A DNA stretch of 64,000 nucleotides, from the NCBI RefSeq assembly GCF_003014735.1, contig NZ_PYAX01000007.1, positions 1 to 64,000 of the forward strand, given 5' to 3'. The position numbers and the translations under genes were made by a program. Below the pieces are notes generated by a model that was not told where the DNA came from, made no database searches, and worked only from the letters and a program-made list of their open reading frames with translations. The DNA is from Saccharothrix carnea. GTDB lineage: Bacteria; Actinomycetota; Actinomycetes; Mycobacteriales; Pseudonocardiaceae. How positions within the stretch are numbered: position 1 is the stretch's first letter; each line of letters starts with the position of its first letter. Below are positions 8,846-18,634 of this stretch, one piece after another.

Positions 8846-8877
8846 GCCCGACCCGCCACCGCCGCGGCGGGTCGGGC
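8846..8877 (+). terminator. Terminator of the cold-shock gene
   Basis: Perfect 12-bp stem GCCCGACCCGCC / GGCGGGTCGGGC with an 8-nt loop, 6 bp after the stop codon. Confidence 0.75.
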
Positions 8878-8994
8878 CACCTCCTCCTGATCCGACCGGT
8901 CCGCGTCCGACCGGCCCACCCGGGTCCACCCGGTCCGTCCGGCCCGTCTGGTCCGTTTGACGGGAACCCCGTGTAAGCCCCTGTACACGGACGT

Positions 8995-9000
8995 TAGGCT
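8995..9000 (+). promoter_or_regulatory. Probable leaderless -10 box (TAGGCT) of the kinase gene
   Basis: TAGGCT followed by 7 nt and then the GTG start at 9008, with no ribosome-binding site between. Identical in box and spacing to def and coxD. Confidence 0.6.
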
Positions 9001-9007
9001 CCGTCGC

Positions 9008-10246
9008 GTGTCGGAGGACCTGAGCGGGCGACGGTTGGGCCACTACCGGATCGACGGGGTGCTCGGCCGCGGTGGCATGAGCGTGACCTACAAGGCCACG
9101 GACGTCAGGCTCGGTCGCAAGGTCGCCCTGAAGGTCATCGGCGAACACCTCACCGCGGACGCCGAGTTCCGGGAGCGGTTCGTCGACGAGGCGCGCAACA
9201 CCTCGGCGATCGACCACGCCAACATCGTGCCGCTCTACGACTTCGACGAGGTCGACGGGCTGCTCTACATCGCCATGCGGCTGGTCGACGGCCAGGACCT
9301 CGCCTCCCACATCAAGGACGGCCCGCTCTCGCCCGCGCGCACCCTGACGCTGCTCGGCCAGGTCGCCGAAGCGCTCGACATGCTGCACGGCAAGGGCCTG
9401 GTCCACCTCGACGTGAAACCGGCCAACGTGCTGGTCACCACCAAGGAAGCCGCGGGCGAGCACGTCTACCTCGCCGACTTCGGCCTCACCCGGCGCGGCG
9501 CCACCGGGCACCGCACCCGCACCGGCGACTTCCTCGGCTCACCCACCTACGCCGCGCCCGAGCACCTGCGCGGCGAACCGCTCGACGGCCGCACCGACCA
9601 GTACGCGCTCGCGTGCATGGTCTACGCGTGCCTGTCCGGGCGCCCGCCGTTCCAGGGCAGCGTGCAGGACGTCATCCAGGGCCACCTCGGCGCCGAGATC
9701 CCGTCGTTGACGTCGGTGGTGTCGCTGCCGCCCGCCATCGACGACGTGCTGCGCAAGGGCACCGCCAAGGACCCGAACCAGCGGTACGGCTCGTGCGCCG
9801 AGCTGGTCAACGCCGCCCGGGCCGCGCTGTCAGGTGCCGTGCAGGGCGCGCCGCCGCCCCGCCGCGCCGACTCCGGTCCGATGCCGATGGGTCCGCAGAC
9901 CGGTGGCGTGCCCGTGCCGCCGCAGCAGCAGGGCCAGTACCGGCCGCCCTACCAGCAGCAACAGCAGCCCGGGTTCCTGCAGGAGCCCGTCCGGCTGCGG
10001 CCGCCCGCCCAGGTCGGCGCCAGCGCGTTCACCAAGACGGGCAAGTCGCGGCCGGCGTGGTTCGCGCCCGTGATCGCGGGCGCGGTCGCGATCGTGCTCA
10101 TCGTCATCCTCGTGGTGATCCTCACGCCGAAGGATGAACCTCCGCGACCGGCCGGCAACGGCGGTTCCAGCCAGTCCATCGAGGTCGGGGGCACGACCAG
10201 CGGCAAGCCGCTGCCCACGAGCGTGTCCGTTCGCACGTCCCGCTGA
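9008..10246 (+). CDS. Membrane Ser/Thr protein kinase (PknB-like, no PASTA)
   Basis: A 412-residue Hanks-type kinase. Visible features: Gly-loop (GRGGMSVTYKA), beta-3 Lys in VALKVI (about residue 41), catalytic loop HLDVKPANVL (about 133; His-Leu-Asp replaces His-Arg-Asp but the catalytic Asp is kept), DFG (about 158), and GSPTYAAPE. A Gln/Pro-rich linker with QQQ runs is followed by one transmembrane helix (about 353-373) and a short Ser/Thr-rich extracellular tail without PASTA repeats, so muropeptide sensing is unlikely. The non-RD-like loop hints at activation that does not need activation-loop phosphorylation; this is inference. It lies just upstream of groEL but with its own promoter. 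Confidence 0.92.
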   Translation: MSEDLSGRRLGHYRIDGVLGRGGMSVTYKATDVRLGRKVALKVIGEHLTADAEFRERFVDEARNTSAIDHANIVPLYDFDEVDGLLYIAMRLVDGQDLASHIKDGPLSPARTLTLLGQVAEALDMLHGKGLVHLDVKPANVLVTTKEAAGEHVYLADFGLTRRGATGHRTRTGDFLGSPTYAAPEHLRGEPLDGRTDQYALACMVYACLSGRPPFQGSVQDVIQGHLGAEIPSLTSVVSLPPAIDDVLRKGTAKDPNQRYGSCAELVNAARAALSGAVQGAPPPRRADSGPMPMGPQTGGVPVPPQQQGQYRPPYQQQQQPGFLQEPVRLRPPAQVGASAFTKTGKSRPAWFAPVIAGAVAIVLIVILVVILTPKDEPPRPAGNGGSSQSIEVGGTTSGKPLPTSVSVRTSR

Positions 10247-10255
10247 CCACCTCTT

Positions 10256-10282
10256 CTTGCACTCTCCTCCGTCGAGTGCTAA
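10256..10282 (+). promoter_or_regulatory. CIRCE operator 1 (HrcA site) of groEL
   Basis: CTTGCACTC-N9-GAGTGCTAA matches the CIRCE consensus (TTAGCACTC-N9-GAGTGCTAA). TTGCAC here plus TAAACA 17 nt further on could be the -35 and -10 of the promoter, so HrcA binding would block RNA polymerase. Confidence 0.9.
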
Positions 10283-12085
<1,803 letters not shown>

Positions 12086-12126
12086 TCGACCAGGTCACCT
12101 GACCCAGGTCTGATCGGCCGAAGTCA

Positions 12127-12166
12127 CGAAGGGCCCGGCTCCGCCTCGGCGGACCCGGGCCCTTCG
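12127..12166 (+). terminator. Terminator of groEL
   Basis: Perfect 12-bp stem CGAAGGGCCCGG / CCGGGCCCTTCG enclosing a 16-nt loop, 42 bp after the groEL stop. Confidence 0.85.
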
Positions 12167-13210
12167 CCATCCCCACCTGCGGTAAGCCGGGACCAGGCAA
12201 ACACGATCGGGTGAGATCGACCAAGAAGTGTACGGAAACACCGTTACCGCCCCTCGGTTGAAACGAGACGGAACCCCGAACCACCCCACCTGCCCGCCTA
12301 CCCCGCCAACCCGCCCACCCACCAACCCGCCCACCCGATTGCCCACCCGCCCGCCTGCCCCACTCACCCACTTACCTGCCTGCCCCACCCGCCTGCCCCG
12401 CCCACCAACCCGCCTGGCCGCCCCCAGCCGCCGCGCTGGTCATCCGACCCCACGACCCCGGCTGGCCCACAACCCGCGCCCTGCCTGGCCTCACGACCCG
12501 CTGCCCACCCACGACCCGCTGGCACCCGGTACCCACTGGCTCCCGCCACCCACCAGTCCGCGAGCCCTACCGACCAGACCGGCCCGACCAGGCGCGGTCC
12601 AACCCCGGCCCTCAACTCCGCCCCTCCGCTCCCGCCCTTCGACCCCGCCCCCGCTCCGGCCGCGCCGACCCGGCCCACCGCGCCGCCCCGCCGCCGCCGC
12701 GCCCCGCCGCCCCGCCCCGCTGCTGCCGACTGCGCCGCCGCTGACCCCGGAGCCCTGGCCTCGCCGCCAGAGCCCGCGGTGGCTGAGCCCACAGCCGCCG
12801 GGCCGCGGTGCCCACAGAGCCGCCGCGGACCGGTCTGTGGCACTCCACGCCCGCCGCTTGTCCACGGGCCACCGACCCCACCCAGCGGCATGGGAATCGG
12901 TGCGGCCGGCGCGCGTCAGGACCCACAACCGCGTCACGAGCCGATCCGCCCGACCAACGCCCGGGTCGGGCGGGTCGGGCACTGCCGCAGCTGCCGGCCG
13001 CCGGGCTCGTTACGACACCCGCACCCCTGCCGCCGCACCCCCGCGCCACTGCGATGCACGGCCGTGCGACGGTTGCCAGCGATGCCGCACGGCCGCCGCG
13101 GCGCCATCGCGATTGGCTACGGCGCGAACGCGGCGCAAGGCGGAGCGCGTGGTGGGGTTGGGTCACGAGTTTGCCGGGGTTCCGGCAGGGCTGAGGATGG
13201 GAGTGATCAG
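12167..13210. other. Long gene-free, C-rich low-complexity region
   Basis: About 1 kb between the groEL terminator and the phosphodiesterase gene. From about 12281 to 12450 the plus strand is almost purely short runs of C separated by A/T/G, so the minus strand has many closely spaced GGG runs with clear G-quadruplex potential. The rest is GC-rich with Pro/Arg/Ala-coding composition in most frames. A long plus-strand frame from 12228 stays open but reads as Pro/Thr/Arg filler; I do not call it as a gene. Confidence 0.55.
12202..12264 (+). repeat. Three-block conserved segment, copy B
   Basis: CACGATCGGGTGA, 20 nt, GAAACACCGTTA, 8 nt, CGGTTGAAAC. This matches copy A (4647-4719, minus strand) block for block. 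The 9-nt difference in the second spacer equals three codons. Read from GTG 12228 it would begin VYGNTVTAPRLKRDGTP, while copy A gives an equivalent NTV...RLK.RG run, so a shared coding start is possible. Confidence 0.65.
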
Positions 13211-13990
13211 GTGCTCATCGCGCACTTGAGCGATCCGCACTTGCGGACCGACGCGTTGGCGGCCGAGCCGGCGGCGTTGTTGAGGCTCGCGTTGGGGCGG
13301 GTGTTGGCGTTGGACCCGCGGCCGGATTGTGTGGTGATCACCGGTGACCTGACAGAGTACGGGCAGGTCGGGGCGTACGAGCAGTTGCGGGAGGTGGTTG
13401 GGCGGTTTCCGTTGCCGTTGTACTTGACGACGGGTAACCACGACGACCCGGCGGCGTTGGTCGAGGTGTTCGGGGGGACGTCGTTCCTCGGCGGCGGGGA
13501 TTCGGCGCACTACGAGGTGGCCCACCCCGGGTTCACCGTGGTCGCGTTGGACTCGTGGCGGCCGGACGGGCCGGCCGGGCGGCTCGGCGAAGAGCAGTTG
13601 TCGTGGCTGGACGACGTGCTCTCCCGGCGGCCCGAGGTGCCGGCCTTCGTGTGCTTGCACCACCCGCCGGTGGCGGTCGGCATCCCGTTCCTCGACGGCA
13701 TGCGCCTGGCGGACGGCCCGGCGTTGGGTGAGGTGCTCCAGCGTCACGGCAACGTCGCCCGCGTCCTGGCCGGGCACGTGCACCGGCCGATCAGCGTGCC
13801 GTTCGCGGGCACGGCGGTGGCCGTGGCACCGAGCACCTACCGCCAGACGTCGTTGACCCTCCGCGCGGACCAGCAGGTCGGGTACCTGGCCGAGCCGACA
13901 GGGTTCCTGCTGCACGTGGCGACCGAGTCGGGGTTCGCCACGCACACGGTTGCGGTGAGTGCCGCCGGGGCGTTGATCGGAGCCTTCTGA
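13211..13990 (+). CDS. CpdA/Icc-type metallophosphoesterase (putative cyclic-nucleotide phosphodiesterase)
   Basis: A 259-residue calcineurin-like phosphoesterase of class III cyclic-nucleotide phosphodiesterase type. All metal-binding motifs are present in order: HLSDPHL (D8, H10), GDLTE (about 46), GNHDD (about 79), a middle HHPP, and GHVHRP (about 188-193). It has no signal peptide, so it acts in the cytoplasm. cAMP hydrolysis is inferred from family resemblance only. GTG 13211 is chosen because it follows GGGAG by 7 nt and starts directly with the beta-strand carrying the first motif. Confidence 0.88.
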   Translation: MLIAHLSDPHLRTDALAAEPAALLRLALGRVLALDPRPDCVVITGDLTEYGQVGAYEQLREVVGRFPLPLYLTTGNHDDPAALVEVFGGTSFLGGGDSAHYEVAHPGFTVVALDSWRPDGPAGRLGEEQLSWLDDVLSRRPEVPAFVCLHHPPVAVGIPFLDGMRLADGPALGEVLQRHGNVARVLAGHVHRPISVPFAGTAVAVAPSTYRQTSLTLRADQQVGYLAEPTGFLLHVATESGFATHTVAVSAAGALIGAF

Positions 13991-14109
13991 CCCTCCGATT
14001 CACCCCAACGGTGGGCCGGTGTGATCGCAGAAAGTTCTCGCCCGGAACCACTCGAACGGGCGACGGCGCGGCGCCACGACCAGGCGCGGCGCCACGACCA
14101 AGCGCGGCG

Positions 14110-14595
14110 TCACAACATGATCGTCGGCGTCACGACGGTCCGCCCCGGCTCACCCCGGGAGTTCACCAGGTGCACCACGATCTGCGTGGTGCCCGCCGGC
14201 ACGTCGGACAGCACGAACCGGCCGCCGTCGTCGGCTTTGGTGGTGCTCGACTCGTGCTCGGCCACCCTCACCTCGACGGTGTGCTCGCCGGCGGGCACGA
14301 GCCAGCCGTCGATGCGGTGCCGCGCGCCGATGGAGGTGAAGTTCACCATCAACGTCAGGTTGTCCACCGTGAACGTGATGGTGCCGGGGCTGCCACCGCG
14401 CACCCCCGCGAACGAGCCCGCACGTTCCCAGCGGGCTACCTCGACGTCCAGGTTCTCCAGTGCCACCGCGAACTGGATGCGTTCGACGAGCCCCGCCGGG
14501 GGCGCGTCCAACTCGTACACCAGGCGGTTCAGTTCTGTGAGGACAGCGGTGTCCTCTTGGCCTCTGCGGTCATCGCGCGGGTCGATGTCGTTCAC
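14110..14595 (-). CDS. Sigma-factor-coupled beta-sandwich protein
   Basis: A 161-residue protein. The N-terminal third is helical and acidic (VLTELNRLVYELDAPP). The C-terminal part looks like a carboxypeptidase-regulatory or Ig-like beta-sandwich (FTVDNLTLMVNF, GWLVPAGEHTVEVRV, GGRFVLSDVPAGTTQIVVH). It has no signal peptide, membrane helix or zinc motif, so it is not a standard anti-sigma factor. The GTG start overlaps the sigma-factor stop by 4 nt (GTGA) and has a strong GGAAGGAGG site. The coupling suggests that it modulates or partners the sigma factor; the function is unknown. Confidence 0.7.
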   Translation of the reverse strand: MNDIDPRDDRRGQEDTAVLTELNRLVYELDAPPAGLVERIQFAVALENLDVEVARWERAGSFAGVRGGSPGTITFTVDNLTLMVNFTSIGARHRIDGWLVPAGEHTVEVRVAEHESSTTKADDGGRFVLSDVPAGTTQIVVHLVNSRGEPGRTVVTPTIML

Positions 14596-15197
14596 CGCGA
14601 TCCTCCTTCCGCGTCGAGATGTGTGCGCAGCATGGTCAGGCACCGACCCCGGGTGGGGCCGATGCTGCCTCGTGGCATGGACAGTGCTTCGGCGACCGCG
14701 CGGTACTCCGCCCGGCCGGCCAGCACGGTGAGCCGCAGAAGTTCCTGGCACTTCTGCGACAAACGGCCGAAGGCCCGCCACAGCCGGTGGTCCCGGTCGT
14801 CGACCAGGGCGGCGTCCTCGGGCAGGCCGTACTCGCTCTCCAGTTGTTCCGCCAGCTCGTCGCTCAGCGCCGCTTCACGGCGAGCCGGTGTCCAGGTCCG
14901 TTGTGCCTCGCGGCGGGTCGCGACGACCAGCCACCCGGCCAGCGCGCGCGGCTCGACCAGCCGGTCGAGGTGCCGCAGCAGCGCGAGCCAGACCGTCTGC
15001 ACCACGTCCTCCGCGGTGCTGCGGTCCAGCCCGTGTCCTCGGGCAACGTGCCACACCAGCGGCGTCAGGTCGGCGACCAGCACGTCCAACGCCCTGCGGT
15101 CACCGTCGCGCGCGGCAACGACGCAAGCCGCGTGCCGGTCCGTCCCGTCGAGCCCTTCCCACGGTGGGCGCTCACCGGCCGTGCGCAGTTCTCCCAC
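14592..15197 (-). CDS. ECF-type RNA polymerase sigma factor
   Basis: A 201-residue two-domain sigma factor. Region 2 is recognisable in VADLTPLVWHVARGHG and STAEDVVQTVWLALLRHLD. Region 4 is the LSQKCQELLRLTVLAGRAEYRAVAEAL helix-turn-helix followed by SIGPTRGRCLTMLR. It therefore recruits RNA polymerase to a small set of promoters. GTG 15197 has AAGGAGGTGACGAC before it. It is coupled to the downstream beta-sandwich gene. No anti-sigma gene is adjacent. Confidence 0.88.
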   Translation of the reverse strand: MGELRTAGERPPWEGLDGTDRHAACVVAARDGDRRALDVLVADLTPLVWHVARGHGLDRSTAEDVVQTVWLALLRHLDRLVEPRALAGWLVVATRREAQRTWTPARREAALSDELAEQLESEYGLPEDAALVDDRDHRLWRAFGRLSQKCQELLRLTVLAGRAEYRAVAEALSMPRGSIGPTRGRCLTMLRTHLDAEGGSR

Positions 15198-15672
15198 GTC
15201 GTCACCTCCTTCTCGGCGTCCCCCAGCCGAAGCTGATCGTCACACACCTGCGCCGTCACCGGCGCGGCGGCGGTCCGCGATGCCCCCCTCGCACCGCGGA
15301 CCGCCTCCCCCCATCGCAGCGGCCGCCGATCGGCACCCCTCGAAGCCGACCGACCACCACCGTTCCTCCCCCAGCGGCTCAGCTGACGGCCACGGCCGTG
15401 CCGTCGGCGCGCACCGGGACGTGTCGTCCCTGGTGGTGGCCGGTCGGCGGCGTCGGTGGCGCGTCGTGCGGGTCGTCCGTCCAGCGGAACTCCCCGACCG
15501 GCTCGTCCCCACCGGCGAACCGCGGTTCACCGGCGCGTTGCGGATCGGCGCTCAAGGCGGCCTCCTCAGCGGGGTCAAGGATCGGTCATTAGGTAAGGAG
15601 TGAGTAGTTCTACGCTGGATACACCGCCTCGCATTAACAGTTCACTCACGACGTCCGCGCACTCGTCACGGC
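15198..15672. other. Divergent region upstream of the ECF sigma gene and cutC
   Basis: 475 bp without a gene. It holds a perfect 11-bp inverted repeat GGCGGTCCGCG / CGCGGACCGCC (15269-15305, 15-nt loop). The rest is ordinary GC-rich sequence turning more AT-rich from about 15590 towards cutC. I see no convincing promoter for the sigma gene. Confidence 0.5.
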
Positions 15673-15688
15673 TATGGTCCAGACCATG
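15673..15688 (+). promoter_or_regulatory. DasR-like operator overlapping the cutC -10 box
   Basis: TATGGTCCAGACCATG contains the palindromic core TGGTCYAGACCA of the DasR (dre) consensus ACTGGTCTAGACCACT. Its first six bases, TATGGT, lie 7 nt before the cutC ATG and form a leaderless -10 box, so a bound GntR-type repressor would cover the promoter and start site. The overlap is seen in sequence; DasR binding is inferred. Confidence 0.55.
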
Positions 15689-16339
15689 CTTGAGGTCATC
15701 GCACTGGACGCCACCGACGCCGAGGCCGCGCAGGCCGGTGGCGCGGACCGGCTGGAACTCACCGTCGACATGGCCGCGGACGGGCTGACGCCGCCGGTCA
15801 CCGTGCTGCGCGACGTGCTGTCCGCGACCGATCTGCCGGTCCGGGTCATGCTGCGCGACGCGCCCGGGTTCGCACCCGGCGACCTCGACGGGCTGCGGAG
15901 GGACGCAGCGGCGCTGCGGGAGGCGGGCGCGGAGGAGTTCGTGCTCGGCTTCCTCGACGCCGGCGGACGGGTGGACGAGGCGGCGTGCGCGGCCCTGGTC
16001 GCGGAGCTGGACGGCTGCGCGTGGACGTTCCACCGCGCGCTGGACAACTCGGTGGACCCGGAGGCGGCGTGGGCCGTCGTCGCGGGCTTGGGCTGCGACA
16101 CGGTGCTCGCGGCGGGCAGCGCGCGCGGGGTCGCGGACGGCCTCGCTGTGCTGGAACGGTTGGCCGCACGGCAGGACGAGGTGCGGTTGCTGGTCGGCGG
16201 CGGGCTCAAGGCGGAGCACGTCGCGCCGTTGAAAGCCCTTGGCGTCACGGGGTTCCACGTCGGTGGCGCGGTCCGGCCAGGCGGGTGGGACGCCCCGCTC
16301 TCCGCCGACGCCGTCCGGACCTGGGCGAATCTGGTCTAG
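15686..16339 (+). CDS. cutC: CutC family TIM-barrel protein
   Basis: A 217-residue protein of the CutC family (PF03932) beginning MLEVIALDATDAEAAQAGGADRLEL, with the GGGL(K)AEHV barrel strand and a final GFHVGGA. The link of CutC to copper is doubtful: the Escherichia coli copper phenotype was later traced to the MicL small RNA within the gene. The true substrate is unknown. ATG 15686 fits the TATGGT box 7 nt upstream; an ATG at 15674 lies inside that box. DasR-like operators at its promoter and across its stop codon tie it to the following amino-sugar operon. Confidence 0.88.
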   Translation: MLEVIALDATDAEAAQAGGADRLELTVDMAADGLTPPVTVLRDVLSATDLPVRVMLRDAPGFAPGDLDGLRRDAAALREAGAEEFVLGFLDAGGRVDEAACAALVAELDGCAWTFHRALDNSVDPEAAWAVVAGLGCDTVLAAGSARGVADGLAVLERLAARQDEVRLLVGGGLKAEHVAPLKALGVTGFHVGGAVRPGGWDAPLSADAVRTWANLV

Positions 16340-16345
16340 ACCGCT
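16330..16345 (+). promoter_or_regulatory. DasR (dre) operator of the das-type operon
   Basis: TCTGGTCTAGACCGCT matches the DasR consensus ACTGGTCTAGACCACT at 14 of 16 positions. It spans the cutC stop codon and lies about 100 bp before the solute-binding-protein gene. DasR is the GntR-family repressor released by glucosamine-6-phosphate in streptomycetes; it is not encoded in this window. Confidence 0.75.
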
Positions 16346-16443
16346 TGCCGTCGCGACATTAGCATCGCCGTTGCTTCCCATGAAATGGCCGTTGCAGATT
16401 ACGCAACGATACTGGGGTGCGACACACCGGAAAGGTGGGCGAG

Positions 16444-17721
16444 ATGCGGTTCGCAGTAGCAGCCGTCGTGGGCGCCGTCGTGCTGGCCGGGTGCGCCCCG
16501 GTCCAGTCCGGCTCGGCGCCCGCCGGTGGTGACGAGCAGGTGGGGCAGCTGAGGGTCTGGCTGTTCGACGAGGTCAACCGGGGTCCGAAGGAGGCGGTTG
16601 TCAAGGAGGCGGTCACCGAGTTCGAGCAGGCGCACCAAGGCGTCACGGTCGACGTCCAGTACATCCAGGTGCAGACCCGCGCCGAGCGGTTCAAGGCCGC
16701 GTTCAGCGACCCCCAGAGCGCGCCCGACGTCGCCGAGTTCGGCAACACCGACCTGGCGGGCTACGTCGCGGGCGGCGGGTTCGCCGAGCTGGACCTCGGC
16801 ACGTGGGACGAGGCGAAGGACCTGCTGCCCGCCGTGCTCGACACCGGCAAGGTGGACGGCAAGGTCTACGGCGTGCCCTGGTACGTCGGCGTGCGCGCGC
16901 TCTACTACCGCACCGACGTGTTCCAGGAGCTCAACCTCCAGCCACCGGCCACGTTGGACGAGATCGCACCGCTGGCCCGCCGGATCCGCGCCGCCAAGCC
17001 GGACCTGCTCGGCATCTCCGCCGGCGGCAAGTACACCTACGGCGCGATGCCGTTCGTGTGGGCCAACGGCGGCGACATCGCCCGCAAGGACGGCGACAAG
17101 TACGTCGCCGCGATCGACAGCACCGAGTCGAAGGCGGGCCTGCGCCAGTACACCGAGCTGATCGCGGACGACATCTGCCCGCCCGCCCAGTGCGCGGGCA
17201 ACGGCGGCGACGCCAGCGTGGAGGCGTTCCGGGCGGGCAAGGCGGCGATGGTCGTCGGCGGCGACTTCAACCGCAAGTCGGTCGACGCCTCCGCCGCCGC
17301 GGGCAAGTACGCGGTCGTGCCGCTGCCCGGCAAGAAGGCCGGTGAGATCGCGCCGGCGTTCGCGGGCGGCAACCTGCTCGGCGTGCTGAAGGGCAGCGAG
17401 CGCAAGACGCTGGCCACCGAGTTCCTGCGGCTGCTCGGCGGCAAGGAGTACCAGCGCAAGATGTTCGACGCGATGGGCAACCTGCCGACGTTCGGCGACG
17501 TGCAGGCCGAGGTCGCCGAGGCCAACCCCGTGCTGGAGCCGTTCATCAAGACCCTGGACGCGGGCACGCGGTTCGTGCCGGTCACGCCGAACTGGGCCAA
17601 GATCGACGCCCAGGCCGTGCTGCCGACGCTGTTGCAGCAGGTCGCCGCCGGTGGCGAAGACCTCGACAAGGCGGCCAAGTCCGCGGCCGACGAGATGAAC
17701 GCCGCCTTCGCTTCGTCGTAG
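16444..17721 (+). CDS. dasA: Sugar ABC transporter substrate-binding lipoprotein (DasA-like)
   Basis: A 425-residue extracellular solute-binding protein (family 1). The signal peptide ends in the lipobox VVLAGC, so it is lipid-anchored outside the membrane. The mature protein shows the usual ELDLGTWDEAKDLLP and GVPWYVGVRALYY segments. Binding of chitobiose or GlcNAc is inferred from the downstream permeases, the GH20 hexosaminidase and the upstream dre operator, the arrangement of the Streptomyces das locus. ATG 16444 is chosen because it starts the signal peptide. Confidence 0.88.
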   Translation: MRFAVAAVVGAVVLAGCAPVQSGSAPAGGDEQVGQLRVWLFDEVNRGPKEAVVKEAVTEFEQAHQGVTVDVQYIQVQTRAERFKAAFSDPQSAPDVAEFGNTDLAGYVAGGGFAELDLGTWDEAKDLLPAVLDTGKVDGKVYGVPWYVGVRALYYRTDVFQELNLQPPATLDEIAPLARRIRAAKPDLLGISAGGKYTYGAMPFVWANGGDIARKDGDKYVAAIDSTESKAGLRQYTELIADDICPPAQCAGNGGDASVEAFRAGKAAMVVGGDFNRKSVDASAAAGKYAVVPLPGKKAGEIAPAFAGGNLLGVLKGSERKTLATEFLRLLGGKEYQRKMFDAMGNLPTFGDVQAEVAEANPVLEPFIKTLDAGTRFVPVTPNWAKIDAQAVLPTLLQQVAAGGEDLDKAAKSAADEMNAAFASS

Positions 17722-17740
17722 ACGATCAAGGGACAAGAGC

Positions 17741-18634
17741 ATGACGATGCGAACGGCCAAGGGCGACGGGCGGATCGCGTTCGCCTACCTCGCCCCCGCG
17801 CTGCTGGTGCTGGTCGGGCTGATGGGCTACCCGATCTACCAGCTCGTGCTGATCTCCCTGTTCGACTACGGCCAGGAGCAGGTCAGCGGTGGCGCGCCGC
17901 TGACCTTCCTGGGCCTGGGCAACTACGCGAACCTGCTGTCGCAGGACAGGTTCTGGGCCGTGCTCGGGCAGACGATCGGGTTCGCCGCGGTCTGCGTGCT
18001 CGGGACCCTGGTGGTCGGCACCGCGCTGGCGGTGCTGGCCACCAGGGTCCGCACGTGGGCGCGGATGACGTTGTTCCTGGCCGCGCTGGGCGCGTGGGCG
18101 ACGCCCGCGGTGGCCGGGTCCACGATCTGGCTGTTCCTGTTCGACGCCAACTTCGGGTTCGTCAACGAGGTGCTCGGCACCACCGGGATGTCCTGGACCT
18201 ACGACAAGTGGCTGGCGTTCGGGCTGGTCGCGGCACAGGTGATCTGGTGCTCGTTCCCGTTCGTCATGGTCACCCTGTACGCGGGGATCAAGGCGATCCC
18301 GGGCGAGGTGCTGGAGGCCGCCGCGCTGGACGGCGCGTCCACGACCAGGACGGCGACCAGCGTGATCCTGCCGCTGCTGCGGCCACTGCTGATCGTGGTC
18401 ACCATCCAGTCGATCATCTGGGACTTCAAGGTGTTCACCCAGATCTACATCATGACCAACGGCGGCGGCATCGCGGGCCGCAACCTGGTGCTCAACGTCT
18501 ACGCCTACCAGCAGGCGTTCGCCGCCTCCGAGTACGGGCTCGGCGCGAGCATCGGCGTGGTGATGACGGCGTTGCTGCTGCTCGTCACCCTCGGCTACCT
18601 GCGGGCGCTGCGGCGGAGCGGGGAGGCGCTGTGA
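17741..18634 (+). CDS. dasB: Sugar ABC transporter permease (DasB-like)
   Basis: A 297-residue MalF-type permease with about six membrane helices. The conserved cytoplasmic EAA loop is EAAALDGASTTRTATSVILPLL, split by family rules as EAA...G...P, which docks the ATPase. No ATPase gene is nearby; such transporters usually share the multiple-sugar ATPase MsiK encoded elsewhere. It starts 20 bp after dasA and overlaps the next permease by 4 nt (GTGA). Confidence 0.9.
   Translation: MTMRTAKGDGRIAFAYLAPALLVLVGLMGYPIYQLVLISLFDYGQEQVSGGAPLTFLGLGNYANLLSQDRFWAVLGQTIGFAAVCVLGTLVVGTALAVLATRVRTWARMTLFLAALGAWATPAVAGSTIWLFLFDANFGFVNEVLGTTGMSWTYDKWLAFGLVAAQVIWCSFPFVMVTLYAGIKAIPGEVLEAAALDGASTTRTATSVILPLLRPLLIVVTIQSIIWDFKVFTQIYIMTNGGGIAGRNLVLNVYAYQQAFAASEYGLGASIGVVMTALLLLVTLGYLRALRRSGEAL

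Noticed and set aside
8957-9007. Upstream ATG start (8957) for the Ser/Thr kinase
   Set aside because: It would place the -10 box inside the gene, and the added 17 residues do not resemble a kinase N-terminus.
12228-13229. 334-codon plus-strand frame rich in Pro/Thr/Arg after groEL
   Set aside because: Low-complexity composition follows from C-rich DNA; no domain, and it runs into the phosphodiesterase start. Only its first 20 codons, shared with 4647-4719, deserve attention.
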